Shown here piece by piece: positions 8,901 through 16,494 of a stretch of DNA of 64,000 nucleotides. Both the position numbers and the translations under genes were made by a program. How positions within the stretch are numbered: the first letter of the stretch is position 1; the number at the start of each line of letters is the position of its first letter. The notes under the pieces were generated by a model. It saw only the letters and a program-made list of their open reading frames with translations. It did not search any database and was not told the DNA's origin. This DNA comes from Armatimonadota bacterium (GTDB lineage: Bacteria > Armatimonadota > Fimbriimonadia > Fimbriimonadales > Fimbriimonadaceae). Location of the stretch: assembly GCA_016223145.1 (NCBI GenBank), contig JACRPN010000009.1, positions 62,001 to 126,000 of the forward strand, read 5' to 3'.

Positions 8901-9364
8901 TCGCGCTCGTCTTGACAGACAAGACCTTGAACATCGTGGGCATGGTGGGCATCATCTGTCTGGTCGGCCTGGTGGGCAAGAACGCAATCTTGGTGGTGGA
9001 CTATACGAACACCCTTCGGGCCAGAGGCCGTTCGAGGAAGGAAGCGCTTTTGGAGGCGGGGCCGATTCGGTTGCGCCCGATCATGATGACGACGTTAGCC
9101 CTGCTCTTCGGCATGCTGCCGGTCGCGCTGGCGCTTGGGCGCGGATCGGAGTTCCGCGAGACAATTGGCATCACGATCATCGGCGGCATGATCTTGTCGT
9201 CGCTGTTGACGCTGCTGGTTATCCCGTGCTCCTACACGATCTTCGACGACATCTCTGAGGCGTTCAACCGCCGAAAGGGCAAGAAGTCCTCCGGCAAGCC
9301 GGATCGGACGATGGGAACGCGAGTGCTTGAGAGCGAGGGTGAGGGTGAGACGGTGAGTCGGTGA
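5924..9364 (+). CDS. RND-family efflux pump permease (AcrB/HAE1-like)
   Basis: Inner-membrane proton-driven exporter, 1146 aa. Layout: TM1 (about 11-30), porter domain, TM2-6 with GVLVDDAIVVLENIYRH, whose adjacent Asp residues (about 405-406) match the AcrB proton-relay pair, then a second porter domain and a final TM bundle with GLVGKNAILVVDY and IRLRPIMMTTLALLFGMLP. Unusually, between TM7 (about 533) and the second porter domain (FMPPQDGG, about 629) there are roughly 70 extra residues with two more hydrophobic stretches (about 560-580 and 590-607). The last 13 residues are encoded by a GTGAGTCG repeat tract. The substrate cannot be told; the length slightly exceeds the usual 1020-1060. Confidence 0.94.
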   Translation: MGLTKLALSRPVFMLMLMLLAILMGFISYFSMRQEENPDVNLGVVNITTIYPGAGPDEINTLVTRKVEEAVSSVEGLREVTSISQEGVSAVTCQFEIGTNMDRALNDSRAKVDAILNQLPQAVQKPTISKFDFNAAPVLTMVLRSDRYNNRDLRNLVEEKLKDRFARVPGVAQVDVNGGEEREIQVQVKKDRLLALGVGISDVLRAIQSANLNVPSGHMQAGDQEFAVRVLGDYKSVEDIGKTTLSIRSQKMQGGRSTSVRLSDVAEIKDTSAERRVWSRLDGSDTVVMSISKTRDGNAVEITDGAEQAIKGIESEYGIHFVKTNESAERIKESLFDLNMALIIGILLVSAIVYVFLHNFRGMLIVATAIPICLLTSIIALKALGFTINVMSMLALSLAIGVLVDDAIVVLENIYRHLKMGEDPVTAAINGRSEIGLAAIAITMADVVVFVPIATMGGIIGQFFKPLGVAFVCATLLSLLVSFTITPMLAARWYREGEDVEHPQGWFHAGIERIFVRLQDAYRHTLAWALEHRWFVFISGFVVLLAAFMFIGGSFAPDMATAIQTGMGPFVFAVIVGVIVMAANFFRGYRSFKYIPQAAAFGAVFILGSVMGFEYAQWKGEAVFKFAFMPPQDGGSVGVSLVLPPGSTLAETEQSVKKVESIVKTHPDVKYVLSYVGTRGAGNFAGGDAGTNYGQVSISLNDKESKLEKLLFWVHPEGKQRSKDDTAVAAEIQERLGRIAGVQMTVSTGGGQGFGAPIQMSFRSDNRESLLKAVKAVELGLREGKIKGVVSPEISAKPGKPEIRAIPDRARLADVGLTAADVATTMRVLYEGDNTNKLRILGTEYDIRVMMSMEDRNTPNILTQLPMSFVEGQPVYLGQVATLENGVGLDKVRRRDRTEEVTLSANLLPGFAAGTVQREIDQWMAKEKLVPSDVMIKPLGQADIQARESGYLLGALVIAFILVFMLLASLFNNLLYPFIIQLAQPQAMVGALLALVLTDKTLNIVGMVGIICLVGLVGKNAILVVDYTNTLRARGRSRKEALLEAGPIRLRPIMMTTLALLFGMLPVALALGRGSEFRETIGITIIGGMILSSLLTLLVIPCSYTIFDDISEAFNRRKGKKSSGKPDRTMGTRVLESEGEGETVSR

Positions 9365-9376
9365 ATGGGTGAGCGC
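9324..9376. repeat. Family A octamer tract, copy 2 (runs over the RND stop codon)
   Basis: GTGAGGGTGAGACGGTGAGT and neighbouring units run through the 3' end of the permease gene and past its TGA. The tail after VLESEGEGE is therefore probably repeat-derived rather than conserved. Confidence 0.75.
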
Positions 9377-9383
9377 GACTTCC

Positions 9384-9517
9384 GATGCCTCCGCCTCTTC
9401 TGAGGTGGAGGCCTTTCCATTCCTGAACTTCCAACACCTTCGCTTACAGTATAGAGGTTGCATTCGGCCCCCAGACATTCACCCAATAGCCTCCACCTCA
9501 GAAGAGGCGGAGGCATC
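9384..9517. repeat. Perfect 29-bp inverted repeat pair (BIME-like)
   Basis: Left arm 9384-9412 and right arm 9489-9517 are exact reverse complements, separated by 76 bases. Each arm is itself a hairpin: GCCTCCGCCTC, loop TTCT, GAGGTGGAGGC, an 11-bp stem with one G-T wobble. It sits between the convergent RND and ABC-permease genes, where it could also end transcription from both sides. No transposase is present. Confidence 0.9.
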
Positions 9518-9537
9518 TTCTGGTGGTCTTAGCCGGG

Positions 9538-10437
9538 TCACTTCCCGCCCGTCGTTGAGATGCCCTGAATGAAGGTCTTCTGCGCAAAGAAGAAGAGCAC
9601 GATAATCGGGAGCGTGAAGATAGTGGCGGCTGCCATGAGCTGGGCATAGAACCCGCCGTAGTGCGAGACGAACTGCTGAAGTCCGTAGCCGAGCGTGTAC
9701 TTTGCGGGGTCGTTGATGTAAAGCAGCGGGCCCAGAAAATCGTTCCACGTGCCGATGAACTGGAACAGCGCGCAGGTTGCCAGCGCCGGTTTGGATAACG
9801 GCAGGATCAACCGCCGGAAGATCGCCCACTCACCCGCTCCATCTACCCTTGCCGCCTCCGACATCTCATTCGGGATGGTCTTGTAAAACTGCGTCAGGAG
9901 AAACACGAAGTAAGCCGAGGCGGTGAAGGATGGCACGATCAGGGGAAGATAGCTGCCGTACCATCCCAGCGAGCGGAACATGCCGAACACCGGGATCATC
10001 GTGACCTGGCCCGGGAGCGCCATCGTGGCGATCATCACGGCGAAAAGTGCCTTCTGCCCGGCAAAGGGAATCTTGGCAAACCCGTAGGCCACCACCGCGC
10101 TGCTCGAAACCGCCCCCACAACGGTGCAAAGGCAGAGCAGCAGGGTGTTGCGCAGGTACATGAGAAACGGCATGTTCTGCAGGGCGGCGGGGTAGTTCTC
10201 GGTAACGAGCGGGGATGGGAAGAGGCTCTTTAGGCTGAGCTGGTTGTCGCCGAAGATCTGCGCGTTGCCCTTGAAAGAAGTAGCGACCATCCACACGAGG
10301 GGCAGCAGCGCGGGGAGCGAAAGGAGGACCAGCGCCAGGTAGATGCCGAGCTTCGAGGAGAGGGTGAGGCGGTGAGTGGGTGATGGGGATGAGTCGGTGA
10401 GTCGGTGAGGCGAGGAAGTGCGGCGGTTAGTCTTCAT
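9538..10437 (-). CDS. Carbohydrate ABC transporter permease (MalG-like)
   Basis: Inner-membrane subunit of a sugar importer, 299 aa with about six TM segments. The cytoplasmic EAA loop EAARVDGAGEWAIFRRLILP, followed by LSKPALATCALFQFIGTWND, is diagnostic for binding-protein-dependent permeases of the MalG type. The ATG at 10437 lies inside the last codons of the solute-binding gene (11-base overlap), so the start is well supported. Odd feature: residues about 6-27 are encoded by a family A octamer tract (10357-10419) and contain two similar peptides of the type HRLT / THRLT, giving a low-complexity cytoplasmic tail before TM1 (LGIYLALVLLSLPALLPLVW). It is the last gene of the importer operon. 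Confidence 0.92.
   Translation of the reverse strand: MKTNRRTSSPHRLTDSSPSPTHRLTLSSKLGIYLALVLLSLPALLPLVWMVATSFKGNAQIFGDNQLSLKSLFPSPLVTENYPAALQNMPFLMYLRNTLLLCLCTVVGAVSSSAVVAYGFAKIPFAGQKALFAVMIATMALPGQVTMIPVFGMFRSLGWYGSYLPLIVPSFTASAYFVFLLTQFYKTIPNEMSEAARVDGAGEWAIFRRLILPLSKPALATCALFQFIGTWNDFLGPLLYINDPAKYTLGYGLQQFVSHYGGFYAQLMAAATIFTLPIIVLFFFAQKTFIQGISTTGGK
10357..10419. repeat. Family A octamer tract, copy 3 (inside the MalG-like CDS)
   Basis: Consecutive units such as GTGAGTGG, GATGAGTCG, GTGAGTCG and GTGAGGCG lie wholly within the first 27 codons of the permease gene, after its translationally coupled ATG. They are translated as SPHRLTDS and SPTHRLTL. Confidence 0.85.
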
Positions 10438-11791
10438 AGCCTAGCGCCCTCCTTTTGGACCGCTCTTCCAGGAACTTGTCTTCTAGCTCCTTCAAAGCTC
10501 TCTCGGGCGACTTTGCCCCGAGAACAGCCTGATCTTCGGCCCGCGTGATGAGGTCCATCAGAAACCGCAGGTTGGGGATTTCGGGCGGCGCTTTGCAGTT
10601 CGGGCTGGCCAGGATATCGAGAAACGCCTGGAACTGGGAATTCTCTTTGAGCCACTTTTGGAAGGTCGGCGAGTTCGCCACGGCCGGGGAATAGGGCAGC
10701 CACCCTCCCATGTTGTAGAACTTGGCCGCCCGGTCGGGGTTGTCGAGGCCCGTCCAGAACTTGAGGAACTCCCAAGCGCCCTCCTTGCTCTTGGCCGAAG
10801 CCGGCACGAGCATGTAGTTGCCGCCGACCATCCCGCCCAGCGGTGTGCCGCCCTCCTTGGGCGGAGGCAAGGGAATCACGCGGTATTCGAGGTCCGGTTT
10901 GAACTTACGAAGCTCCTCAACGCGCCACTGCCCATCGAACGTGACCGAGAGATCACCGTGCATAAACGCCCAACTGGCTGCGCCTTCGATATCGTTCAGG
11001 CCGGCCTGGAACCGGACCACGTTGTCGAATCCGACCTTCCGGCGGTAGTCCACGATCGCCCTGAGCGCCCGCACGTTTTGGGGGGTATTGAGCTCCACTC
11101 TTCCGTCCTCGTGGACGTAGAATCCGCCGCCGAAATAATGGCTGATGTAGCTTAGGTCGCTGATGAGAAAGCCGAGCCGTGTCAGATTGCCCTTTTTGTC
11201 GTAGCGGTTCAGCTTCAGGCCCATGTCCTCAAGCTCTTCGAGGGTCTCTGGGAACTGATCCGGGTCAAAGCCCGCTTCCCGGAGCTGCTTCAAGTTGACG
11301 TAAAGGGCTGCGAGGTCCGCGCCGATGGTGATGCCGTAGCAGTGGCCGCGGTACATCCCGATATCGCGAATCGAAGGGTAGCTCTCTTGGAAAAAGCGCT
11401 TGTGCTCTTCGGGGGTCATGAAGTCGTCGAGTCGCGCCAGGAGGTTGTTGGCAGCGAGGTTGGCAACCGAGCCGCTGCCCATCGACACGATGTCGGGTGG
11501 GTCTCCGCCGATAGCGCCGAGGAAGAGCTTGGCGTCTGAGCCGGTCCCGGGAATGCTGACCGGCACCACCTCATATTGCGACTGGCTCTCGTTGAAGGCG
11601 TCGACGATCTTGTTGACCTGCTTTTCCCAGTCGCCCTGCCAACGGTGCCAGAAGGTGACGAGCTTGCGATCCGGGTACTTGCGCGGCGTGGACGGGCTGA
11701 CGCAGAAGACCACAGCGGCAAGTGCCGCCAGAAGACCCCAGATCAGGTAGCGACGAATGTCAATCCTCCTCAACGACTCACTCACTTTCAC
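10427..11791 (-). CDS. Extracellular sugar-binding protein of an ABC importer (family 1)
   Basis: Periplasmic or membrane-anchored solute receptor, about 450 aa. A hydrophobic segment (YLIWGLLAALAAVVFCVS, about 15-32) precedes the mature domain. That begins LVTFWHRWQGDWEKQVNKIV and contains GGDPPDIVSMGSGSVANLA and GAWEFLKFWTG, as in MalE/UgpB-type proteins. Cys30 could be a lipobox cysteine, but no good lipobox precedes it, so a signal anchor is as likely. The start is uncertain: the GTG at 11791 and the first eight codons come from a GTGAGT repeat tract and no clear ribosome site is visible. The gene lies between the two permease genes. The sugar is unknown, though a GH29 fucosidase and rhamnulose aldolase lie close by. 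Confidence 0.9.
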   Translation of the reverse strand: MKVSESLRRIDIRRYLIWGLLAALAAVVFCVSPSTPRKYPDRKLVTFWHRWQGDWEKQVNKIVDAFNESQSQYEVVPVSIPGTGSDAKLFLGAIGGDPPDIVSMGSGSVANLAANNLLARLDDFMTPEEHKRFFQESYPSIRDIGMYRGHCYGITIGADLAALYVNLKQLREAGFDPDQFPETLEELEDMGLKLNRYDKKGNLTRLGFLISDLSYISHYFGGGFYVHEDGRVELNTPQNVRALRAIVDYRRKVGFDNVVRFQAGLNDIEGAASWAFMHGDLSVTFDGQWRVEELRKFKPDLEYRVIPLPPPKEGGTPLGGMVGGNYMLVPASAKSKEGAWEFLKFWTGLDNPDRAAKFYNMGGWLPYSPAVANSPTFQKWLKENSQFQAFLDILASPNCKAPPEIPNLRFLMDLITRAEDQAVLGAKSPERALKELEDKFLEERSKRRALGYED

Positions 11792-11884
11792 TGTCTCACT
11801 GACTCATCCCAATCACCTTCTCAGCAACTCACCGACTCACCAACTCACCAACTCATCCCCAAGAAGGCCAGGCAAGGATGCCTG
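11769..11884. repeat. Family A tract, copy 4, joined to hairpin family B
   Basis: Minus-orientation octamers (CGACTCAC, CAACTCAC) run from 11769 to about 11855. They are followed by CAGGCAAGGATGCCTG (11869-11884), a perfect 6-bp stem with loop AGGA. The same pairing of a family A tract with this hairpin recurs at 16495-16567. The tract separates the MalF-like gene from the binding-protein gene. Confidence 0.8.
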
Positions 11885-11892
11885 CGCTCCGT

Positions 11893-12786
11893 TCATCCCC
11901 CATAATGCACCCACCGCTTTTGGGTTCGGAAAACGGCCGCCGTGAGGACCACGATAACGATGAACAGCATCCAGGCCATGGCGCTTGCATAGCCCATGTC
12001 CAGGTAGCGCCAGGCCCGGTTATAAAGATAGAGGCTGTAGAAGTAGGTGCTGTCCTCGGGGCCGCCGTTCGGCGTCATCACGTAGGCCTGGGTGAAGGTC
12101 TGGAACGCGCCGATGATGCCCATCACCAGGTTGAAGAAGATCACCGGCGTGAGCATGGGAAGGGTGATGTGGCGGAGCTTTCTCAGGCCGCTCGCCCCGT
12201 CGAGCGTGGCGGCCTCATAGAGGTGGACCGGGATATCCTTCAGCCCCGCCAGATAGATGATCATGCTGCCGCCAACCCCCCAAAGCGCCAGCATCACCAG
12301 ACTGTAGAAGGCCCACGGCGCGGTGTTCAGCCAACTCGGACCGTGGATTCCGAAGACCGCCAGAAGCCGGTTGATCAGGCCGATGGTCGGGTTAAGCAGC
12401 CAGATGAAAAGCACCGAAGTGGCGACGACCGGCACGATGGAAGGCAGATAGAAGATCGTACGGAAGACGGCGATGCCTTTGACGTTCGCGTTTAGGAGCA
12501 GGGCCAATCCCACTCCGAATACGATCCCGAGGGGTACCGAAAGAGCCGCGAACTTAACTGTGACCAAGGCCGATTTCCAGAAGAGCTCGTCCTGGGTCAG
12601 CAGCATCCTGTAGTTCGCGAGGCCCACCCACTTAGGCTCGGATACGATGTTGTAGCGCGTGAACGATAGGTAGATGCTCTGCAAGAAGGGCCACGCAGTG
12701 AACGCAAGGAACCCTATCAGCCAGGGACTGATGAACAGATAGCCGACCAGGTTGTGCTTTGCCCTTGGGTTCTTTTGCCGAGCCAT
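11893..12786 (-). CDS. Carbohydrate ABC transporter permease (MalF-like)
   Basis: Inner-membrane permease subunit, 297 aa, six predicted TM segments. It begins MARQKNPRAKHNLVGYLFIS, with a positively charged cytoplasmic N-terminus and then the first TM. The EAA loop YEAATLDGASGLRKLRHITL, then PMLTP, marks a MalF/UgpA-type subunit. It is the first gene of the operon MalF-like, binding protein, MalG-like. No ATPase gene is found in the window, so a shared MsmK/UgpC-type ATPase encoded elsewhere is assumed. Confidence 0.92.
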   Translation of the reverse strand: MARQKNPRAKHNLVGYLFISPWLIGFLAFTAWPFLQSIYLSFTRYNIVSEPKWVGLANYRMLLTQDELFWKSALVTVKFAALSVPLGIVFGVGLALLLNANVKGIAVFRTIFYLPSIVPVVATSVLFIWLLNPTIGLINRLLAVFGIHGPSWLNTAPWAFYSLVMLALWGVGGSMIIYLAGLKDIPVHLYEAATLDGASGLRKLRHITLPMLTPVIFFNLVMGIIGAFQTFTQAYVMTPNGGPEDSTYFYSLYLYNRAWRYLDMGYASAMAWMLFIVIVVLTAAVFRTQKRWVHYGG

Positions 12787-12839
12787 GGCCTAATGGCTAT
12801 GTTATCGAATCCTCGCCCCCGACGGTGAGAAGACGAACA

Positions 12840-12885
12840 GAAAACGGGCTGTCAAGGCGGAGGGAGCCCGCGATGTCAGCCCGTG
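12840..12885 (-). terminator. Intrinsic terminator after the cytochrome c gene
   Basis: On the minus strand ACGGGCTG (12884-12877) pairs with CAGCCCGT (12851-12844) around a GC-rich loop and is followed by TTTTC. It lies 16 bases past the cytochrome stop codon and upstream of the sugar importer operon. Confidence 0.65.
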
Positions 12886-12900
12886 TTTCTACAAAGCGAC

Positions 12901-13302
12901 TTACCAGTTCTTGGGGCCGGACTTGATCTTGCCGTCTGCCGAGTGGCAGTTCAGGCAGGCGCCCGCGGGCTTCTTACCAAACGCGTCGGCAGCAAGCCCA
13001 AACGGCTTGCCGTGGCGCTTGTGGATCGCGTCAGCAAGCTTGGGCGGCTTGGGGCCCTTCTTGTGGCACATGTTGCAGCTTGTGGGGACGATCTTCGTCA
13101 TCCCCGAGACGTTGGGATGACCCTTCACCTTACCCATGACGGTGTTCAGGCTCTTGTCCTTCACATGGCAGCTCACGCAGCCATTCGGATATTTGTCCTG
13201 CTTCGGGGCGCGCTTGGCCTGTGCGCCAATGGAAAACGCAAAAAGGGCCGCGACTGCCATCCCAAGCGGGATCGCACGCGCGATTTTCGGTAGATTCATC
13301 AT
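12901..13302 (-). CDS. Small tri-haem c-type cytochrome
   Basis: Exported electron-transfer protein, 133 aa. An N-terminal signal peptide (PLGMAVAALFAFSIGAQA) is followed by three CXXCH haem c sites: CVSCH, CNMCH and CLNCH. Extra histidines (GHPNVSG, HKRHGKPFG) could be distal ligands, so bis-His multihaem coordination like that of cytochrome c7 is plausible but not shown. Two ATGs are adjacent; GGGAGG lies 5 bases before the second (13299), so that may be the true start. It is monocistronic, followed by a hairpin terminator. No partner oxidoreductase is adjacent, so its redox partner is unknown. Confidence 0.85.
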   Translation of the reverse strand: MMNLPKIARAIPLGMAVAALFAFSIGAQAKRAPKQDKYPNGCVSCHVKDKSLNTVMGKVKGHPNVSGMTKIVPTSCNMCHKKGPKPPKLADAIHKRHGKPFGLAADAFGKKPAGACLNCHSADGKIKSGPKNW

Positions 13303-13420
13303 TGCCTCCCGCGGCCAAGATCCGAATGGACATTCGACCTTAGTGCCGCTCTATTTCGAGGATACCAACCTGAAAGTCCGATTCCAAGACCTTGACACTT
13401 TTGTCTTGAATACTTGGGGC

Positions 13421-15157
13421 TTATCTCCCCTGCTTTTCTGGACCGAAGACCTGGAACTCCCAAATCGTGGGCCCATCGGCTGCTTCCAGTATGTTCAGAC
13501 GGATGAACCGTGCCCGGGTGTTGGGAAACGACGCCTTGAAGTCTTTGCCGATCTCCTTGCCGCTGAAGACTGGAACCCACTCGTCCCCCCGCTTCACCTC
13601 GATGGCGAACTTCTTTACCCGGCGAAGCTCGGGGAACGCCTCGTCGATGAACACCTTTGAGATCGCCCGTTCCCGGCCGAGGTCGACCTCCAGCCAGGCT
13701 GCCTTGGTGCCCGAATCGGTCGCCCAGCGCGTTCCCGGATCATCGTCCAAGGCGCTTTGGGGTCCATATTGCATTTCGGTCTTGTAGACGTTCGAGGCCG
13801 AACACCTTGCGTGGTAGGCGAGCGACCCGGACCACGAACCGGGATCGATTGGCTTGATGCTTGAGGCCGGCCCATCGAGCGTTAGCTTGAAGAGGGCGCT
13901 ATCGGCTCGCCTGAGGGTTGCCGGGGCGTCGATTGTGAGCCCATCCGTGGTTTGCGTCAGCCTCGCCCCCAGGCCGGTCAGGCACTTCCAGCTCTTGACC
14001 TTCAAGGGCAAGGCGCCTAGCTTCAGCGGACCATCGGGCCAGCGAAGCACGTGCAGATAGACCGTGTTGCCCTTGCGCGTCGAAGCTCCCCAGGGGGCGG
14101 GCTTGTAGGGGCCGCCGCGCGTGCCGAAAATGGACTCGCCATATTTGGCAAGCCACTTGCCGACCCCCTTCAGCACTTCGACCTGGCGGGGCTCGATGCG
14201 CCCGTCCGGCATCGGCCCGACGTTCAGCAGGAGGTTGCCGTCGCCCCCGGCGCACCGGGCCAGGATGCCGACAACGTCCTTGACGGTCTTGATGTGATCG
14301 TTTGGCTTCCAGGACCACTGCGTTCCGAGGGTCATGCAGGTCTCCCAGGGCTGCTTGTCGTTGTAGACGCCGATCACTTGCTCGGGGGTCAAGTAGTCCG
14401 CATTTTCGCCGGTGTACTTGTCTGCGGTTGGCCCTCCGAAGAAGCACTCGAGCCGGTTGTTGATGATGATGTTCGGCTGAGCGCCTCGGACCAACCTGTA
14501 GGTGTTCGCTTGGTCCCAGGGCACCTCCATACCGTCCCAATCGAACCAGAGCAGGTCGAGCCGCCCGTAGTTCGTCGTCAGTTCCCTTAGCTGCCCCTGC
14601 ATCCGCTTGATGAAGACGTCGTTCGTGGCGGCACGGCAGTCCGGGTCTTTCCAGTCCATCGGCGAGAAATACCATCCAAGGCGCAGGTTGGCCTTGTGGA
14701 CGGCGTCGGCCAGTTCGCCGCAGACGTCGCGCTTGAACGGGGTGTTGGCGATGGTGTAATCGATGGTCTTGCTGGGCCAGAGGAGGAAGCCGTCGCAGTG
14801 CTTGGCCGTGAGCACCACATACTTGGTCCCCGCCGCCTTGGCGATGGAGGCCCACTCCTTCGCGTTGAACTGGACCGGGTTGAAGCGCTTGTAGAGGTTG
14901 TCGTATTCCTCGGCAGGGATCGGGCCGCGATTGGGGCTGCGCGGGTTGGTCTGCGCACGCGACCAGGAGATCTCGGTGCCCTTCAGGCTCACGGGTCCCC
15001 AGTGGATGAACAGGCCAAAGCGGCCCTCGAGGAACCACTTCATGCGCTCGGCCTTTTTTGCGGCGGTTTCTTTGGGCATGGAGAGAGCTCCGATGTTCGG
15101 TTCGAGAGCCGGGAACAGGCTAAGGCTCGATAGAATGACGGTCGCAGCGGACACCAT
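13421..15157 (-). CDS. Secreted alpha-L-fucosidase (GH29) with F5/8-type-C-like domain
   Basis: Retaining exo-fucosidase releasing L-fucose from glycans, 578 aa from the preferred ATG (an in-frame start at 15187 adds ten residues). An N-terminal export signal (MVSAATVILSSLSLFPAL) is followed by the GH29 barrel: WFLEGRFGLFIHWGPVS, YVVLTAKHCDGFLLWPS, and RLDLLWFDWDG, whose Asp (about residue 206) is the expected nucleophile. GDGNLLLNVGPMPDGRI is also conserved. From about residue 435 a discoidin/CBM32-like module carries ALDDDPGTRWATD and ARFIRLNILEA, suggesting carbohydrate binding. Fucose or other 6-deoxyhexose use fits the nearby importer and aldolase. Confidence 0.93.
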   Translation of the reverse strand: MVSAATVILSSLSLFPALEPNIGALSMPKETAAKKAERMKWFLEGRFGLFIHWGPVSLKGTEISWSRAQTNPRSPNRGPIPAEEYDNLYKRFNPVQFNAKEWASIAKAAGTKYVVLTAKHCDGFLLWPSKTIDYTIANTPFKRDVCGELADAVHKANLRLGWYFSPMDWKDPDCRAATNDVFIKRMQGQLRELTTNYGRLDLLWFDWDGMEVPWDQANTYRLVRGAQPNIIINNRLECFFGGPTADKYTGENADYLTPEQVIGVYNDKQPWETCMTLGTQWSWKPNDHIKTVKDVVGILARCAGGDGNLLLNVGPMPDGRIEPRQVEVLKGVGKWLAKYGESIFGTRGGPYKPAPWGASTRKGNTVYLHVLRWPDGPLKLGALPLKVKSWKCLTGLGARLTQTTDGLTIDAPATLRRADSALFKLTLDGPASSIKPIDPGSWSGSLAYHARCSASNVYKTEMQYGPQSALDDDPGTRWATDSGTKAAWLEVDLGRERAISKVFIDEAFPELRRVKKFAIEVKRGDEWVPVFSGKEIGKDFKASFPNTRARFIRLNILEAADGPTIWEFQVFGPEKQGR

Positions 15158-15249
15158 GAGGTTACGATATCTGGCCCGAACCTGCAATTCCCGGTTTGAA
15201 AGAACACTTCGGTGTACGGATTTGTTGGGATAGGCGCGCGAGTTTGGAG

Positions 15250-15305
15250 AAACGGAGAGACGGTGAGTGGGTGAGTGGGTGGGTGGGAGAGATTGTGAGA
15301 GGGCG
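15250..15305. repeat. Family A octamer tract, copy 5
   Basis: GGTGAGTGGGTGAGTGGGTG and related units lie between the fucosidase start and the end of the flavin oxidoreductase gene. Confidence 0.75.
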
Positions 15306-15333
15306 AGGGGCCGTATGGGAACTCGCCAACGAA

Positions 15334-16401
15334 CTAGTCGGATCGCTCAATCTTGAACCAACTTGGCGACGCGTGCATCCTCGACGCCAAACCGGCAGGC
15401 AGGGTGAGTTCCGTTGCAGCGTCCGTTTCGGGCGCCTCCCAACGAAGGCTTCGCTCTGCCTTGGCCAGCCTCGGCCACTCGGGATTCAGCAGCGCCATAC
15501 GCCCCACGGCCACTGAGTGTGCGCCAAGGGAAAGCGCGGCATCCCGGTCGGCCCAAGTCGTGACAGCCCCCGCGACCACCAGCGGCACGCGCCCATCCAG
15601 ATGCTGCACCAGAAGGCTTGTAATCGACGGCGCCGAGGGATCGTGGATCGGCGGCTGAGCGTAGTGCTTGAGCGAGGCGTGCACGTAGTCGAGGCCGAGC
15701 GGAGCCAGACGATCGAGCAGGCCGAACGTGTCGGCAAGCCGAAGGCCGGGCGTCTCAGGCTCTTCGGGCGAGAAGCGATAGCCGACGACGAGGCGGCCGC
15801 CAACGGCATCGAGGACGGCACGTGTGACCTCTTCAGAGAACCTCAAGCGGTCTTGGCCGTAGGCGTCCTCTCGGCGGTTCGAGTGCGGGCTCACGAACTG
15901 TTGAAGCAGGTAGGTGTTCGCTCCGTGGATCTCCACGCCGTCAAAACCGGCATCTTCCGCGAACTTTGCAGCTTGGGCAAACGCCTGAACGATCTCCTGG
16001 ATCTCGTGAATCTCGAGGGAGCGAGGGGTTTCCGCCCCTTTGCGCTCGGCGGCGACCGCCGACGCTGAAACCGGTCCGCCGCAAAGCGAGCTTGGTGCCT
16101 GCCGGCCGCCGTGATGGATTTGGAGGATGGCTCTCGATCCGCCCCGATGGATCGCCTCGGCGGCCAATCGAATGGAGGGCACGAACTCCGGCCCCGTGAT
16201 CAGCCACTGTCCTGGAAACGCCCATCCGGATGGGTGTACGCAGCACGCTCCGGTGACGATCCAGTCGAACCCACCCCGGGCGCGAAGTTCGAGATAAGGG
16301 ACTTCGTCGGGGCTGATGTGCCCGTCCGGCCGGCTCGCAAAGGTGACCATGGGAGCCATCAGGAGTTGAGGCTCTTCCGCGGGAAACATGCCTTGTGGCA
16401 T
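15334..16401 (-). CDS. Old-yellow-enzyme family NADH:flavin oxidoreductase
   Basis: FMN-dependent TIM-barrel oxidoreductase, 355 aa. The strongest signature is GFDGVEIHGANTYLLQQF, followed by SPHSNRREDAYG (family pattern GFDGVEIHGAHGYLL-QFLSP-N-R-D-YGG). LQIHHGGRQAPSS holds the FMN/substrate histidines, and the C-terminus has PLVVAGAVTTWADRDAALS and SVAVGRMALLNP for phosphate binding. No C-terminal 4Fe-4S or FAD domain is present, so it is a short OYE rather than a 2,4-dienoyl-CoA reductase. The substrate is unknown. It stands alone between two repeat tracts. Confidence 0.9.
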   Translation of the reverse strand: MPQGMFPAEEPQLLMAPMVTFASRPDGHISPDEVPYLELRARGGFDWIVTGACCVHPSGWAFPGQWLITGPEFVPSIRLAAEAIHRGGSRAILQIHHGGRQAPSSLCGGPVSASAVAAERKGAETPRSLEIHEIQEIVQAFAQAAKFAEDAGFDGVEIHGANTYLLQQFVSPHSNRREDAYGQDRLRFSEEVTRAVLDAVGGRLVVGYRFSPEEPETPGLRLADTFGLLDRLAPLGLDYVHASLKHYAQPPIHDPSAPSITSLLVQHLDGRVPLVVAGAVTTWADRDAALSLGAHSVAVGRMALLNPEWPRLAKAERSLRWEAPETDAATELTLPAGLASRMHASPSWFKIERSD

Positions 16402-16494
16402 ATAGGATCATTGTGTCGGATGCCAGAGATGGGACGCAGGATTCCCAATGGTTCCGGAGGCTGCGGACCCGCCCCACGGGATACAACGCATATC

